From: Halogranum rubrum
Lineage (GTDB): Archaea > Halobacteriota > Halobacteria > Halobacteriales > Haloferacaceae
Direction of reading: 5' to 3'
Length of the DNA: 64,000 nucleotides
Assembly: GCF_900114455.1 (NCBI RefSeq)
Contig: NZ_FOTC01000006.1
Span: 1 to 64,000 of the forward strand
Shown here piece by piece: positions 26,296 to 35,670 of the stretch (its first letter is position 1; each line of letters opens with the position of its first letter). The notes under the pieces are model-generated. The model was not told the origin of the DNA. It did no database searches and saw only the letters and a program-made list of their open reading frames with translations. A program made the translations under genes and the position numbers.

Positions 26296-27210
26296 TCACG
26301 GCTGTGCCGTCTCGACGATGAACTCGGCCGTGTCGGCCGCGAGTTCCCGCACGTCCTCGTCGTCGTCGGTCTCGGCTACCTCCCGGAGCGCCGGGACCGT
26401 CGACTCGTCGCCGAGATAGCCGAGCGCCCGGATGGCCCGCGCGCGAACGAGGCTGTGACCGTGATTCAGACAACCGACGAGTCGGTCGGCGACTGGCGCG
26501 ACGGTCTCGGGGTGGCTCGTTGCGAGTTCACCGAGTGCGTCGACCGCACCGCCAGCGACCGAGGGGTCTACGTCGTCGAGGAGCGTGAGGAGGTCGTCGA
26601 CCGCGTCGGCCGCTGCTTCGGGGTCGGTCTCGGCGACAGCAACGACGACGTTGACCAGGGTGCGACGGCTGGACAGCCACCGCTCGCGCTCGCCCTGTTC
26701 GTGTTCTTGGAGCGTCCGTCGGGTCACGGGGTCAGAGACGACCTCAGCGAAGTTCGGGGGGTTCTCGTCGATTTCGGTTTCGTGAATCGCCACGACGAGC
26801 TCTCGGACGTACGGGCTGACGAGGTCCGGTTCCTCGACGACGAGCGTCGCGAGGAGCTTCCCACCGGTCAGTTGGACGTCGACGAGTTCGGTGTCGAGCA
26901 CACTCACGAGATGGTCGAGCCGGCCGTCGAGCCGCGTCGGGTCGGTAGCCGCGATAGTGTCGAGGACGCCGATGGCCCCCAGCGCGATGGCGACGTTGTT
27001 GTCGGCGGCCGCCGCGGCGACTTCGTCGAGGAAGGGGTCGACGGCGTCGAGGTCCTGGGCGGCCAGCGAGTCGAGGACTTCGACGCCGCGCTGGCGAACC
27101 AGCGGACTGGACGAGGCGAGTGCGGCGCGTATCTCCGCGTCGTCGACGTCGCCCGGCGTCGTCTCTTCGGGGGTGATACCGTCGAGTGGCTTCGACGAGT
27201 CCGTCGTCAT
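26296..27210 (-). CDS. HEAT-repeat protein
   Basis: The 304-residue protein is made of helical pairs. Repeats are visible in ASSPLVRQRGVEVLDSLAAQ, DPSVAGGAVDALGELATSHP and HSLVRARAIRALGYLGDEST. The repeats form a curved solenoid that binds other proteins; no catalytic part is present. An acidic N-terminal stretch of about 25 residues precedes them. It converges with the small membrane protein gene (27 bases) and is divergent from the Tat lipoprotein gene at 27344. The start is ATG 27210; the longer open frame upstream crosses the AT-rich promoter region and is rejected. Function unknown. Confidence 0.82.
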   Translation of the reverse strand: MTTDSSKPLDGITPEETTPGDVDDAEIRAALASSSPLVRQRGVEVLDSLAAQDLDAVDPFLDEVAAAAADNNVAIALGAIGVLDTIAATDPTRLDGRLDHLVSVLDTELVDVQLTGGKLLATLVVEEPDLVSPYVRELVVAIHETEIDENPPNFAEVVSDPVTRRTLQEHEQGERERWLSSRRTLVNVVVAVAETDPEAAADAVDDLLTLLDDVDPSVAGGAVDALGELATSHPETVAPVADRLVGCLNHGHSLVRARAIRALGYLGDESTVPALREVAETDDDEDVRELAADTAEFIVETAQP

Positions 27211-27343
27211 GGCCCTACGATGCGAAGCGGGAGATAAATACGTGGGGGTTGCTCCGAGGCTCCGGAACCGTGACGCCAGTGCGCCGAACATCTCCCAAAT
27301 ATGATAAAAAATCATTTACTGGTCAAGTCGCAACAGAGAGAAG

Positions 27344-28654
27344 ATGACGTCAGAGAACTCGCGCGGACTCTCGCGCAGAGCGCTGGTCAGGTCGGCGCTC
27401 GCCATCGGTGGGACGAGCGCCCTCGCCGCCTGCCAGGAGGCCGAACGGTCGCCGGACGCCGAGACGCCCGACCCGCCGGAGTATCCACGGGGCACCGACG
27501 ACCGGTCGGCGCTGCCCGACCGCCAACACGCCTGGGACGACTATCTCGTCAACAGCGCCCACGGGACGGTGACTCAGAGCCAACACCAACTGCTGCTCGG
27601 CCTCTCTCACGAGGGGTCGGTGCCGCCGACGGAGGCAGAGCGCAGAGAGGTCGAGGACGCCTTCCGCCTCCTCGAACGCGCCTTCCAGTGGGGCAGCGGC
27701 CTCGACACGAGCGGTAGTATCAACAACGGACTCCTCTTTCTCGTCGGCTACGCGCCCCAGTATCTCGAACAGGTCGACATCGACCTACCCGAACTCCAGA
27801 CGCCCGAGACGGTGCTGGAGGAACTGGGCGAAGACCCCTCGTTGGCTGCGAACTTCGACGCGCTCCTGTTGCTCGACAGCGACTACGCCTCGATCCTGCT
27901 CGCCGCCGAGGAGGCGCTGTTCGGGGAGAAAGAACAGCTCAACGGCGTCGACGTCGACAGCCGACTGTCGGGCGTGTTCGAGGTCGTCGAGCGTCGGTCG
28001 GGCGTCCTCGGCAAGGGCCGGCCCGCCCAGGAGATCGGTCACGAGGACATCCCGGAGGAAGCCCCGCTGTCGATGGGCTTCCGCGCGGGGTTCGACAACA
28101 GCCTACCGCCGGAGGACACTGCGACGTTCGACGAGGGGCCGTTCGCGGGCGGGACGACACTCGCCGTCTCGCGCATCCGCACCTCTCTCGACGACTGGTA
28201 CGACCAACCGCACGAACAGCGGACGAAGGAGATGTACTGTCCGGCTCACGACTACGACGACGTGGGCGACATCGGAGACCGGATGGGTAGCCACAGCGGG
28301 ATCACGGAGGAGAACGTCGAGAACATGGAGGAGTTGGCAGCCGAACACGGCATCGTCGGCCACGCCCAGAAGGTCGCCACGGCACGCGACGAGGAGTTCC
28401 AGACGCAGATTCTCCGCCGTTCGGAGGGCGTCGCCACCGACGACGTCGAGGGGTCGACGTTCAACTTCTCGTCGGTCCAAACAGACACCCGGAAGTTCGT
28501 CTCCGTGCGGAAGGCGATGAACATCGACGAGTACGACCTCGACGCCGACGTCCCTGACGACAGACACGGTATCGTCGACTACCTCGGGACGCTCTCACGG
28601 AGCACCTATCTCGTCCCACCGCGCGCAGACCGCGCGCTCCCGAGTCGACGATGA
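27344..28654 (+). CDS. Tat-exported lipoprotein-like protein of unknown function (DUF7405-like)
   Basis: The 436-residue protein has a Tat signal (LSRRALVRSALAIGGTSALA, then ACQ, which may be a lipobox). The mature part includes NGLLFLVGYAPQYLEQ, LSMGFRAGFDNSLPPEDTAT and CPAHDYDDVGDIGDRMGSHS. GFxxGFDN and the late RRSEG segment faintly recall dye-decolourising (DyP) peroxidases, but the usual heme histidine context is not clear. I recall similar proteins next to CRTAC1 proteins in other haloarchaea. Its stop overlaps the next start (ATGA), so the two are translated together. An AT-rich patch at 27298-27318 supplies the promoter. Confidence 0.75.
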   Translation: MTSENSRGLSRRALVRSALAIGGTSALAACQEAERSPDAETPDPPEYPRGTDDRSALPDRQHAWDDYLVNSAHGTVTQSQHQLLLGLSHEGSVPPTEAERREVEDAFRLLERAFQWGSGLDTSGSINNGLLFLVGYAPQYLEQVDIDLPELQTPETVLEELGEDPSLAANFDALLLLDSDYASILLAAEEALFGEKEQLNGVDVDSRLSGVFEVVERRSGVLGKGRPAQEIGHEDIPEEAPLSMGFRAGFDNSLPPEDTATFDEGPFAGGTTLAVSRIRTSLDDWYDQPHEQRTKEMYCPAHDYDDVGDIGDRMGSHSGITEENVENMEELAAEHGIVGHAQKVATARDEEFQTQILRRSEGVATDDVEGSTFNFSSVQTDTRKFVSVRKAMNIDEYDLDADVPDDRHGIVDYLGTLSRSTYLVPPRADRALPSRR

Positions 28655-30339
28655 CGGAACGGCCCGACCGAACCGGACGACCCAGACACCGACGAACCCT
28701 CACGCTCGCGACCCTCGCGCTCGTGCTTCTCGTCGTGAGCGCGGGCTGTCTCGGCTCGATGGGCGGGGCGAGCGTCGACACCGAGATTCAGTTCCGGGAA
28801 TCGACCGAGTCCTCGGGGCTCGACTACCGAACCGACGGCGGCGGCGCGGGCAACGGCGACGACGGTATCTACGTTGCCGACTACGACAACGACGGCTGGC
28901 AGGACGTGCTGGCCGTCGGCGGCGAGCGCCCGGCGCTGTTCCACAACACCGGCGGCGAGTTCGCGCGCGTGGATGGGTTCCCGGAGTTCGGCGACGCGGT
29001 CAAAGGCGCGCTCTTCGTCGACTACGACGGCGACGGCTGGGAGGACCTGCTCGTCCTGCGCTCGCACGCCGAACCGGTGCTGTTGCACAACGACGACGGG
29101 GTGTTCGAACAGTCGGGAACCGACCTCGGCAACCTGACCTATCCGATGGGGGCGACCGCGGCCGACTACGACCGCGACGGCGACGCCGACATCCTGGTCT
29201 ACCAGTCGGGCGACTGGGTCGACCGCAAGCCCGAGGGCTACTTCAGTCTCTACCAGTTCGTCGACGAGGACAACGGCAACCAGAACGTCCTTTACGAGAA
29301 CACCGACGACGGCTTCGAGCGCGTCGAAGACTCGGGGCTGGGCGCGGCCGACCGGTGGAGTCTCGCAGCGAGCTTCGTCGACCTGAACGACGACGGCCTG
29401 CCGGACGTCCACGTCGCCAACGACTACAACACCGACGCAGTGTACCTCAATCAGGGCGACGGTCGCTTCGAACAGCGCGTCCTGCGCGGCAACACCTCAC
29501 GCAACGGAATGTCCTCGGAGATCGCCGACGTGAACGGCGACGGTCGCCAGGACGTGTTCACGACGAACATCTACCTTCCGCTCGACGAGGTCGAGGACGA
29601 CGAGCGCCACGAACGGCTCAGGCTGCTGTTCGGCAACGTCATCAAATCTGGACGGACGAAGGGTAACACCCTGATGCTCAACGACGGCTCGGGCAACCTG
29701 ACTGACCGCGCCGTCGCCTACGGCGTCCGGCAGGGTGGCTGGGGCTGGGCAGCAAGCCTGACTGACCTCGATAACGACGGCGACCGCGACCTGATCCACG
29801 CGACCCAGTACGTCACTCAGATCAACCCCGACGACCCGCACTACACCTACCCGATGCTGTTCGAGCGCGAGGGCGAGTCGTTCGAGAGCCTCGATGCCTC
29901 CGAGCGCAACCTGACTGAACACGACGGCCGCGGGCTGGTGACGCTCGACTACGACCGCGACGGCGACCGCGACGTCATCGTCGCGCCCTACGACGGGACG
30001 GTGACGGTCTACGAGAACGTCGGCGTCGGTGCCGACGCCAACAGCATCGCGTTCCGCGTCGTCGACGACGCGGGCTCGACCGTCTACGGCGCGGAGGTCA
30101 CCGCGACGACGCCCGACGGGGAGACGGTCGTCCAACAGACGGTGCAGTCGGACTTCCTCTCTCAAGAGAGCCGCGTCACCCACCTCGGCCTCGGGAGTCG
30201 CGAGCGGGTCGACCTGACCGTCACCTGGCCCGACGGAGAGGAGCGCACCTACGAGGACGTCGCAGCCGACCAGCAAGTACGACTCACGAGAGACGGCGTG
30301 GAGACCATCGTCGACTACGGTACGAACGAGTCGAACTGA
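28651..30339 (+). CDS. CRTAC1 family protein (FG-GAP/VCBS beta-propeller with UnbV domain), lipoprotein
   Basis: The 562-residue protein has a signal peptide with lipobox (LVLLVVSAGC) and is likely lipid-anchored outside the cell. From about residue 70 it carries repeats of the FG-GAP/VCBS kind with calcium-binding DxDxDG loops: DYDNDGWQDVL, DYDGDGWEDLL, DYDRDGDADIL, LNDDGLPDVH, LDNDGDRDLI and DYDRDGDRDVI. These form a seven-bladed propeller. The C-terminal 90 residues are the ASPIC/UnbV domain, with VTWPDGEERTYEDVAADQ. It overlaps the preceding lipoprotein gene by four bases. Role unknown: adhesion, or partner of the upstream protein on the cell surface. Confidence 0.88.
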   Translation: MTERPDRTGRPRHRRTLTLATLALVLLVVSAGCLGSMGGASVDTEIQFRESTESSGLDYRTDGGGAGNGDDGIYVADYDNDGWQDVLAVGGERPALFHNTGGEFARVDGFPEFGDAVKGALFVDYDGDGWEDLLVLRSHAEPVLLHNDDGVFEQSGTDLGNLTYPMGATAADYDRDGDADILVYQSGDWVDRKPEGYFSLYQFVDEDNGNQNVLYENTDDGFERVEDSGLGAADRWSLAASFVDLNDDGLPDVHVANDYNTDAVYLNQGDGRFEQRVLRGNTSRNGMSSEIADVNGDGRQDVFTTNIYLPLDEVEDDERHERLRLLFGNVIKSGRTKGNTLMLNDGSGNLTDRAVAYGVRQGGWGWAASLTDLDNDGDRDLIHATQYVTQINPDDPHYTYPMLFEREGESFESLDASERNLTEHDGRGLVTLDYDRDGDRDVIVAPYDGTVTVYENVGVGADANSIAFRVVDDAGSTVYGAEVTATTPDGETVVQQTVQSDFLSQESRVTHLGLGSRERVDLTVTWPDGEERTYEDVAADQQVRLTRDGVETIVDYGTNESN

Positions 30340-30443
30340 GCGACGTCCGCACCACCTCTCGTTTTCGCGTCTCACTTCTCTGTCTGGCAGAATCGCTACC
30401 GACCCACAAGCTTTAGTATCGGGTTTCGGGATATACGAACGCA

Positions 30444-31685
30444 ATGGTCGAGTACGCGAAGCTTAGCGACCCGAACGCAGAGTACACGATGCGGGACCTG
30501 TCGTCGGAGACGATGGGTATCACCAACGAACGCGGCGGCGTCCGCGACGCGGAGATCACGGATATTCAGACGACGATGGTCGACGGGAACTATCCGTGGA
30601 TCCTCGTTCGCGTCTACACGGACGCGGGCGTCGTCGGCACGGGTGAGTCGTACTGGGGCGGCGGTGACACAGCTATCATCGAGCGGATGAAGCCGTTCCT
30701 CGTCGGCGAGAACCCGCTGGATATCGACCGACTCTACGAGCACCTGATCCAGAAGATGTCCGGCGAGGGCTCTATCTCCGGGAAGGCCGTCTCGGCCATC
30801 TCGGGTATCGAGATCGCGCTCCACGACGTCGCTGGCAAGTTACTCGACATCCCGGCTTACCAACTCGTCGGCGGGAAGTACCGCGACGAAGTTCGCATCT
30901 ACTGTGACCTCCACACAGAAGACGAGGCTAACCCCCAAGCCTGCGCTGCCGAGGGTGAACGTGTCGTCGAGGAACTCGGCTACGACGCCATCAAGTTCGA
31001 CCTGGACGTTCCGTCGGGCCACGAGAAAGACCGAGCGAACCGTCACCTCCGCGGCCCGGAGATCGACCACAAGGTCGAAATCGTCGAGGCGGTCACCGAG
31101 GCCGTCGGCGACCGCGCCGACGTCGCCTTCGACTGCCACTGGTCGTTCGCCGGTGGAAGCGCGAAGCGTCTCGCGGCGGCCATCGCTGACTACGACGTCT
31201 GGTGGCTCGAAGACCCCGTCCCGCCGGAGAACCACGACGTCCAGCGTGAAGTGACGTTTTCGGCACCGACGACGCCAATCGCAGCGGGTGAGAACGTCTA
31301 CCGGAAACACGGCCATCGCCGACTCCTCGAAGAACAGGCGATCGACATCATCGCACCCGACCTCCCCCGCGTCGGCGGGATGCGTGAGACGCGGAAGATT
31401 GCGGACATGGCCGACACCTACTACGTCCCAGTCGCGATGCACAACGTCTCCTCGCCAATCGGGACGATGGCGTCCGCGCAGGTCGCCGCCGCTATCCCGA
31501 ACTCGCTGGCCGTCGAGTACCACTCCTACCAACTCGATTGGTGGGAGGACCTGGTCGAAGAGAACGGCCTCATCAGTGAAGGTCGCATGGAGATTCCCGA
31601 AGAACCCGGTCTCGGCCTAACGCTCGACCTCGACGTCGTCGAGGAGCACATGGTCGAAGGTGATACGTTGTTTGATGAAGCATAG
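30444..31685 (+). CDS. xacD: D-xylonate dehydratase (enolase superfamily)
   Basis: The 413-residue enzyme turns xylonate (and probably arabinonate) into 2-keto-3-deoxypentonate. It has the capping N-terminal domain with VRVYTDAGVVGTGESYWGGG, then a TIM barrel with KxD (IKFDLD), the metal ligands in VAFDCHW, WWLEDPVPPE and AGENVYRK, and the base histidine in VAMHNVSSPIG. Length and motifs match the xylonate dehydratase of Haloferax (XacD). A TATA-like ctttagta near 30411-30418 lies about 28 bases before the ATG, so the transcript should have little or no leader. The next enzyme of the pathway follows 185 bases downstream, behind a row of hairpins. Confidence 0.9.
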   Translation: MVEYAKLSDPNAEYTMRDLSSETMGITNERGGVRDAEITDIQTTMVDGNYPWILVRVYTDAGVVGTGESYWGGGDTAIIERMKPFLVGENPLDIDRLYEHLIQKMSGEGSISGKAVSAISGIEIALHDVAGKLLDIPAYQLVGGKYRDEVRIYCDLHTEDEANPQACAAEGERVVEELGYDAIKFDLDVPSGHEKDRANRHLRGPEIDHKVEIVEAVTEAVGDRADVAFDCHWSFAGGSAKRLAAAIADYDVWWLEDPVPPENHDVQREVTFSAPTTPIAAGENVYRKHGHRRLLEEQAIDIIAPDLPRVGGMRETRKIADMADTYYVPVAMHNVSSPIGTMASAQVAAAIPNSLAVEYHSYQLDWWEDLVEENGLISEGRMEIPEEPGLGLTLDLDVVEEHMVEGDTLFDEA

Positions 31686-31796
31686 TTTCATCAAGTAGGA
31701 AAATCTCTGATTTTCCGTGTTCGACGAAGAGTAACTTCGTCGTGCTCACAGAGCCTCGCTCTGTGTTGTTCGACGAGGAGTGAAACGACTCGTCGA
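31672..31796. repeat. Five consecutive perfect hairpins between xacD and xacE
   Basis: TTGATGAA/TTCATCAA (31672-31679/31687-31694, across the xacD stop codon). GGAAAATC/GATTTTCC (31698-31705/31709-31716). CGACGAAG/CTTCGTCG (31722-31729/31735-31742). CACAGAGC/GCTCTGTG (31747-31754/31758-31765). TCGACGAG/CTCGTCGA (31770-31777/31789-31796). All stems are 8 bp and perfect. Transcribed, they would fold into a chain of stem-loops that could stop transcription, protect the xacD mRNA end or bind a protein. Confidence 0.8.
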
Positions 31797-31841
31797 GCCA
31801 GAACATTTCTGATTCGTCGGTTCATTCAGGGCGACGATACA

Positions 31842-31849
31842 CTTTTAGT
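31842..31849 (+). promoter_or_regulatory. TATA-like box of xacE
   Basis: CTTTTAGT about 26 bases before the xacE ATG suggests that xacE has its own promoter and a leaderless transcript, independent of xacD and lying just after the hairpin row. Confidence 0.5.
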
Positions 31850-31870
31850 GGTCTGTAATCATCATCGGGT

Positions 31871-32755
31871 ATGCGGTACTATCGACTTCCCGGCGGAGAG
31901 CATCAGTCATCGTCCGAGTCACTCGTCGTCATCGACGACGAGGGCGACGCGTACGACCTGACGTCAGCGTCCGAGGACCTCGGTTCGTTCACCGAACTCG
32001 CGCGGGCGGCCAACGCCAGCAACCAGAGCATCGACGCCATCGCCCGCGACCGAATCTCCGAAGCGGACCAGCGCAACCTCGACGACATCGAAGCCAACGC
32101 CCTGCGGCCGGTCGTCCCGGACGAGGTGTGGGCGGCGGGTGTGACGTACAGTATCAGCGAGAAAGCCCGAAAGGCAGAGAGTGGAAAACCGGAGGTCTAC
32201 ATCGACGTCTACGAGAGCGAGCGCCCCGAACTGTTCTTGAAGGCGACACCCTCGCGGACGGTCGGCCCGTACGATTCGATCGGTGTTCGCGGCGACTCGG
32301 ACTGGGACGTGCCGGAACCGGAACTAGGTATCGTTCTCCACCGCGGCGAGGTCGTCGGATACACCGTCGGCAACGACGTATCGAGCCGTGACATCGAAGG
32401 CGAGAACCCGCTCTACCTCCCGCAGGCGAAGGTCTACGACCGCTGTTGTTCCGTCGGCCCCTGCGTCTCGACTTCCGAAACCGTCGAGGACCCCCACGAC
32501 CTGACGATGTCGCTCACTATCGAGCGCGACGAGGAGATTGCCTACGAGGACTCGACTTCGACGAGCGAGATGGCGACTTCCTGTGAGACGCTGGTCGAGT
32601 ATCTCCGACGGCACAACACCCTCCCCGAGACGCTCGTGTTGCTAACGGGCACGGCACTCGTTCCGCCAGAGACGTTCACACTCGAAGAGGGTGACAGAGT
32701 CTCTATCGACATCGACAACATCGGTCGACTCGTCAACGACACCGTCATCGTCTGA
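31871..32755 (+). CDS. xacE: 2-keto-3-deoxyxylonate dehydratase (fumarylacetoacetate hydrolase superfamily)
   Basis: The 294-residue enzyme removes water from 2-keto-3-deoxyxylonate to give alpha-ketoglutarate semialdehyde. It has an N-terminal small domain (about 1-75) and an FAH core. The core opens VWAAGVTYSISEKARKAESG, carries metal-binding acids in DVPEPELGIVLHRGEVVGYT and YTVGNDVSSRDIEG, and has LPQAKVYDRCCSVGPCV. This matches the KDX dehydratase of Haloferax (XacE). It follows xylonate dehydratase on the same strand and feeds the aldehyde dehydrogenases at 14103 or 62534. Confidence 0.9.
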   Translation: MRYYRLPGGEHQSSSESLVVIDDEGDAYDLTSASEDLGSFTELARAANASNQSIDAIARDRISEADQRNLDDIEANALRPVVPDEVWAAGVTYSISEKARKAESGKPEVYIDVYESERPELFLKATPSRTVGPYDSIGVRGDSDWDVPEPELGIVLHRGEVVGYTVGNDVSSRDIEGENPLYLPQAKVYDRCCSVGPCVSTSETVEDPHDLTMSLTIERDEEIAYEDSTSTSEMATSCETLVEYLRRHNTLPETLVLLTGTALVPPETFTLEEGDRVSIDIDNIGRLVNDTVIV

Positions 32756-32895
32756 GCGGCGCGACGACATCGACGAGAACGACATCGACGAGAACGAACC
32801 CGACGAAACCAAGCGATCCGTATACTGCACCCTGTCACCGTCGAACCTGAAAGAACTCGAGAACAGAACCGGTCGACTGCCGGCCGTGAGACCCC

Positions 32896-35232
32896 CTATT
32901 CGAGGGCCGTGACGTCCGTCTCGCTGAAGTACGTCCGGCCGTTCGACGGCACTTCTTTCGTCGCCGTAACCGCGAGCGACGCCGTCGACGTGATGTCGGC
33001 CGCGGAGTGGCCGACGCGGAACTCGTAGGGACCTTCCTCGACCGTGAGGTCCATATCCCGGTCGTGGTAGGCGAGTTGGTCGGCCGCGACTTCGAAGTCG
33101 ACCTGCACCGTCTCACCCGCTTCGAGACGGACGCGCTCGAAGCCGACGAGTTCCTGGACCGGCCGCGCTTGGTCGGGGTTGACCGCGCGGGCGTAGAGCT
33201 GGACCACGTCGTGGCCAGCGCGGTCGCCGGTGTTCTCGACGGTCACGGTTGCCGTCACCGTCCCCGCGGGCGGCAGTTCCTCCGTCGACAGTGTGAGGTC
33301 GCCGTACTCGAACTCGGTGTAGGAGAGGCCGTGGCCGAAGGAGTAGAGTGGGTCGCTCTCGGTGTAGACGTACTCCTCGTTGGCCGTGTTGGGCTTGCGG
33401 TTGTAGTGAACCGGAAGCTGGCCGACACTCCGCGGGATGGAGACGGGCAGGTGGCCGCCGGGGTTGTGCTCGCCGAAGAGTACCGAGGCGACGCCCTCGC
33501 CGCCACGCTCGCCGGGCAGCCACGCTTGGACGACCGCTGGCACCGACTCGGCGATGGACTCGATGGAGTGGGGTTTCCCGCTGACGACGACGACGACGAG
33601 CGGCGTGTCCGTCTCGCCGAGCCGTCCGACGAGTTCCGCCTGAACGCCCGGCAGCCCGAGGTCGACCACGTCACAGCCTTCGCCGCTGGTGGCGACGCTC
33701 GGCATGTTGACGCGCTCTCTGTCGGAGTCCGAGAAGTCGACGGCCGAGCGGGCACCGACGAACGCGAGCGCGACGTCGGCGTCGCTCGCGGCGTGGGCCG
33801 CGGCGTCGAAGCCGTCCGTCTCCGGCCCGGTCGTCGTACAGCCCTGCTCGTGCAGGACGTCGAAGCCGTACTCCTCGCCGCGGGCGCGGAGGGCGTCGAG
33901 CGGCGTCGTCGCGTCGAACTCGACTTCTTCCTCGGGGTAGTGAGCAGGGTAGGCGTAGTCGCCCATGAGTTCTTGGGCGTCGTCAGCTTTCGGGCCGACG
34001 ACCGCGACCGAGTCGGTGTCGTCGCCAACGAGCGGCAGGAGGTCGTCCTCGTTCTTCAGGAGCGTCATCGACTCGCGTGCCGCACGCGTCGTGAGGTCGT
34101 CCGCCTCCTCGGTGCCGAACGGCTCGGCGGCCGTCTCGGGGTCGACCGTCGCGTCGTCGAGGAGACCTTTCTCCGCCTTCATGCGGAGGACGCGACGGAC
34201 CGACTCGTCGAGCGTCGCCTCCGAGAGGACGCCGGCCTCGACGGCGTCGACGAGATGCTCGCCGTAGCAGTCAGTGTAGGGGAGTTCGACGTCGATTCCG
34301 GCTTCGACGGCGGCGACGCCCGCCTCCTGCTCGTCGGCGGCGACGCCGTGTTCGCTGCGGAGGAACTCGACGCTGTAGTAGTCGGAGACGACGGTGCCGT
34401 CGAAGCCCCACTCGCCGCGAAGGACGTCGGTCAGCAGCCACTCGTCGCTTGCACAGGGGATGCCGTCGACGTCGTGGTAGGCGTTCATGACCGACTCGGC
34501 GTCGGCCGTCCGGATCGTCGCCTCGAAGGGGAACATGTGGGTCTCGCGGAGCTCGCGTCGGCCGATATTGACCGAACTGCGGTTCTTGCCGCCCTCGCCG
34601 GCGCTGTGGCCGACGAAGTGTTTGAGCGTCGCCGAGATGCCGTCACCGTCGCCTTGGAGCCCGCCGACGTAGCCGCAGGCCATCGCCGCGACGAGGTAGG
34701 GGTCCTCGCCGAACGTCTCCTCGACACGGCCCCACCGGAGGTCGCGCGCGACGTCGAGAACGGGCGAGAGCGCGTGGGCGGTGCCGATGGCTTCCAGTTG
34801 CTCGCGAATCGTCCCGGTGACCGTCTCTAACAGCTCGGGCGACCAGGTGCTCGCCATGCCGATCATCTGCGGGAACGTCGTCGCCTCGGGTCCCATGTAG
34901 CCGCTGAGACACTCCTCGTGTGGGGTCGCGGGGATACCGAGTCGCGTCTCCTCGCGGAGATACGTCTGAAGCTCGTTCGTCCGCTCGGCCGCCTCGCGCG
35001 GGGGGAGACTCCCCTCGCCTCCGATGCGTGTCAGATGGCCGATACCCGCCGAGAGATGTTCGTCGACCGCGTCCTCGTCGAGCGTGCCGTCGTCGGTGAG
35101 GAGCTTCTCGGCGTTGACCGACCCGAGCTGTGCGGCCTTCTCCGCGAGCGTCATTCGTTCGAGGAGGTCGGCGACGCGTCGTTCGATGGCGGGTGAGTGA
35201 ACTCCGCCGTCTGAACCAGTGTGCATCATCAT
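32896..35232 (-). CDS. Glycoside hydrolase family 3 (beta-xylosidase/beta-glucosidase)
   Basis: The 778-residue protein has the three usual parts: an N-terminal TIM barrel with KHFVGHSAGEGGKNRSSVNI and the nucleophile aspartate 284 in GTVVSDYYSVEFL, a middle alpha/beta domain with VAVVGPKADDAQELMGDYAY, and a C-terminal fibronectin III-like domain with TVTATVTVENTGDRAGHDVV. Such enzymes release xylose or glucose from the ends of beta-linked oligosaccharides. There is no signal peptide. The start could be any of three tandem ATG codons at 35226-35232. The gene converges with xacE. Two operator-like palindromes lie in the gap before it, at 35451 and 35671. Confidence 0.92.
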   Translation of the reverse strand: MMMHTGSDGGVHSPAIERRVADLLERMTLAEKAAQLGSVNAEKLLTDDGTLDEDAVDEHLSAGIGHLTRIGGEGSLPPREAAERTNELQTYLREETRLGIPATPHEECLSGYMGPEATTFPQMIGMASTWSPELLETVTGTIREQLEAIGTAHALSPVLDVARDLRWGRVEETFGEDPYLVAAMACGYVGGLQGDGDGISATLKHFVGHSAGEGGKNRSSVNIGRRELRETHMFPFEATIRTADAESVMNAYHDVDGIPCASDEWLLTDVLRGEWGFDGTVVSDYYSVEFLRSEHGVAADEQEAGVAAVEAGIDVELPYTDCYGEHLVDAVEAGVLSEATLDESVRRVLRMKAEKGLLDDATVDPETAAEPFGTEEADDLTTRAARESMTLLKNEDDLLPLVGDDTDSVAVVGPKADDAQELMGDYAYPAHYPEEEVEFDATTPLDALRARGEEYGFDVLHEQGCTTTGPETDGFDAAAHAASDADVALAFVGARSAVDFSDSDRERVNMPSVATSGEGCDVVDLGLPGVQAELVGRLGETDTPLVVVVVSGKPHSIESIAESVPAVVQAWLPGERGGEGVASVLFGEHNPGGHLPVSIPRSVGQLPVHYNRKPNTANEEYVYTESDPLYSFGHGLSYTEFEYGDLTLSTEELPPAGTVTATVTVENTGDRAGHDVVQLYARAVNPDQARPVQELVGFERVRLEAGETVQVDFEVAADQLAYHDRDMDLTVEEGPYEFRVGHSAADITSTASLAVTATKEVPSNGRTYFSETDVTALE

Positions 35233-35450
35233 TGTTCACTCAATCCCGTGTCTTAACCGTTCGGACTGACCGACCGGCGTACGTCTGAAGCGTGTCGCCG
35301 TGGGCACGAGCCTCGACTGTAGAGCAGTTCCCAACGAGAGAACACGCGTCGATAGCCGAGAGCGGACGACGCGGTGGGGTAGCCACAGGCTGAAAATACT
35401 GAGTGACACTGAGAGGCCTCCACAAAACCAAATTCGGCAGCCACCGAGAC

Positions 35451-35467
35451 GTTCTGATTTAGAGAAC
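35451..35467. promoter_or_regulatory. 17-bp palindromic operator candidate (site 4)
   Basis: GTTCTGATTTAGAGAAC, perfect five-base arms; its reverse complement GTTCTCTAAATCAGAAC differs from the site before the IclR gene (11903) at one base. It lies 219 bases before the GH3 start. The 554-base gap 35233-35786 holds this site and the next but no supported gene. Confidence 0.65.
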
Positions 35468-35670
35468 TAGGCGCCGTGAATGAGGCAACCCCCCTCGTCG
35501 CGTGCGTCGTAGCGAGTGACAGGGAGGGACCAGGAGAAACGTTACACTACTACGACTGTAATTCACCTCCCGCCTGAACAGGAACGCTCGTCCAGTCGGC
35601 GTGTATCGCGCCCGTCGAGCGCGTAGAATTGGTCGAGGACCGCGAATCGTGACCACGCGACCCGGGCATA

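Noticed and set aside
27211-27315. N-terminal extension of the HEAT-repeat protein
   Set aside because: The extension crosses the AT-rich promoter region shared with the divergent lipoprotein gene, so the start at 27210 is preferred.
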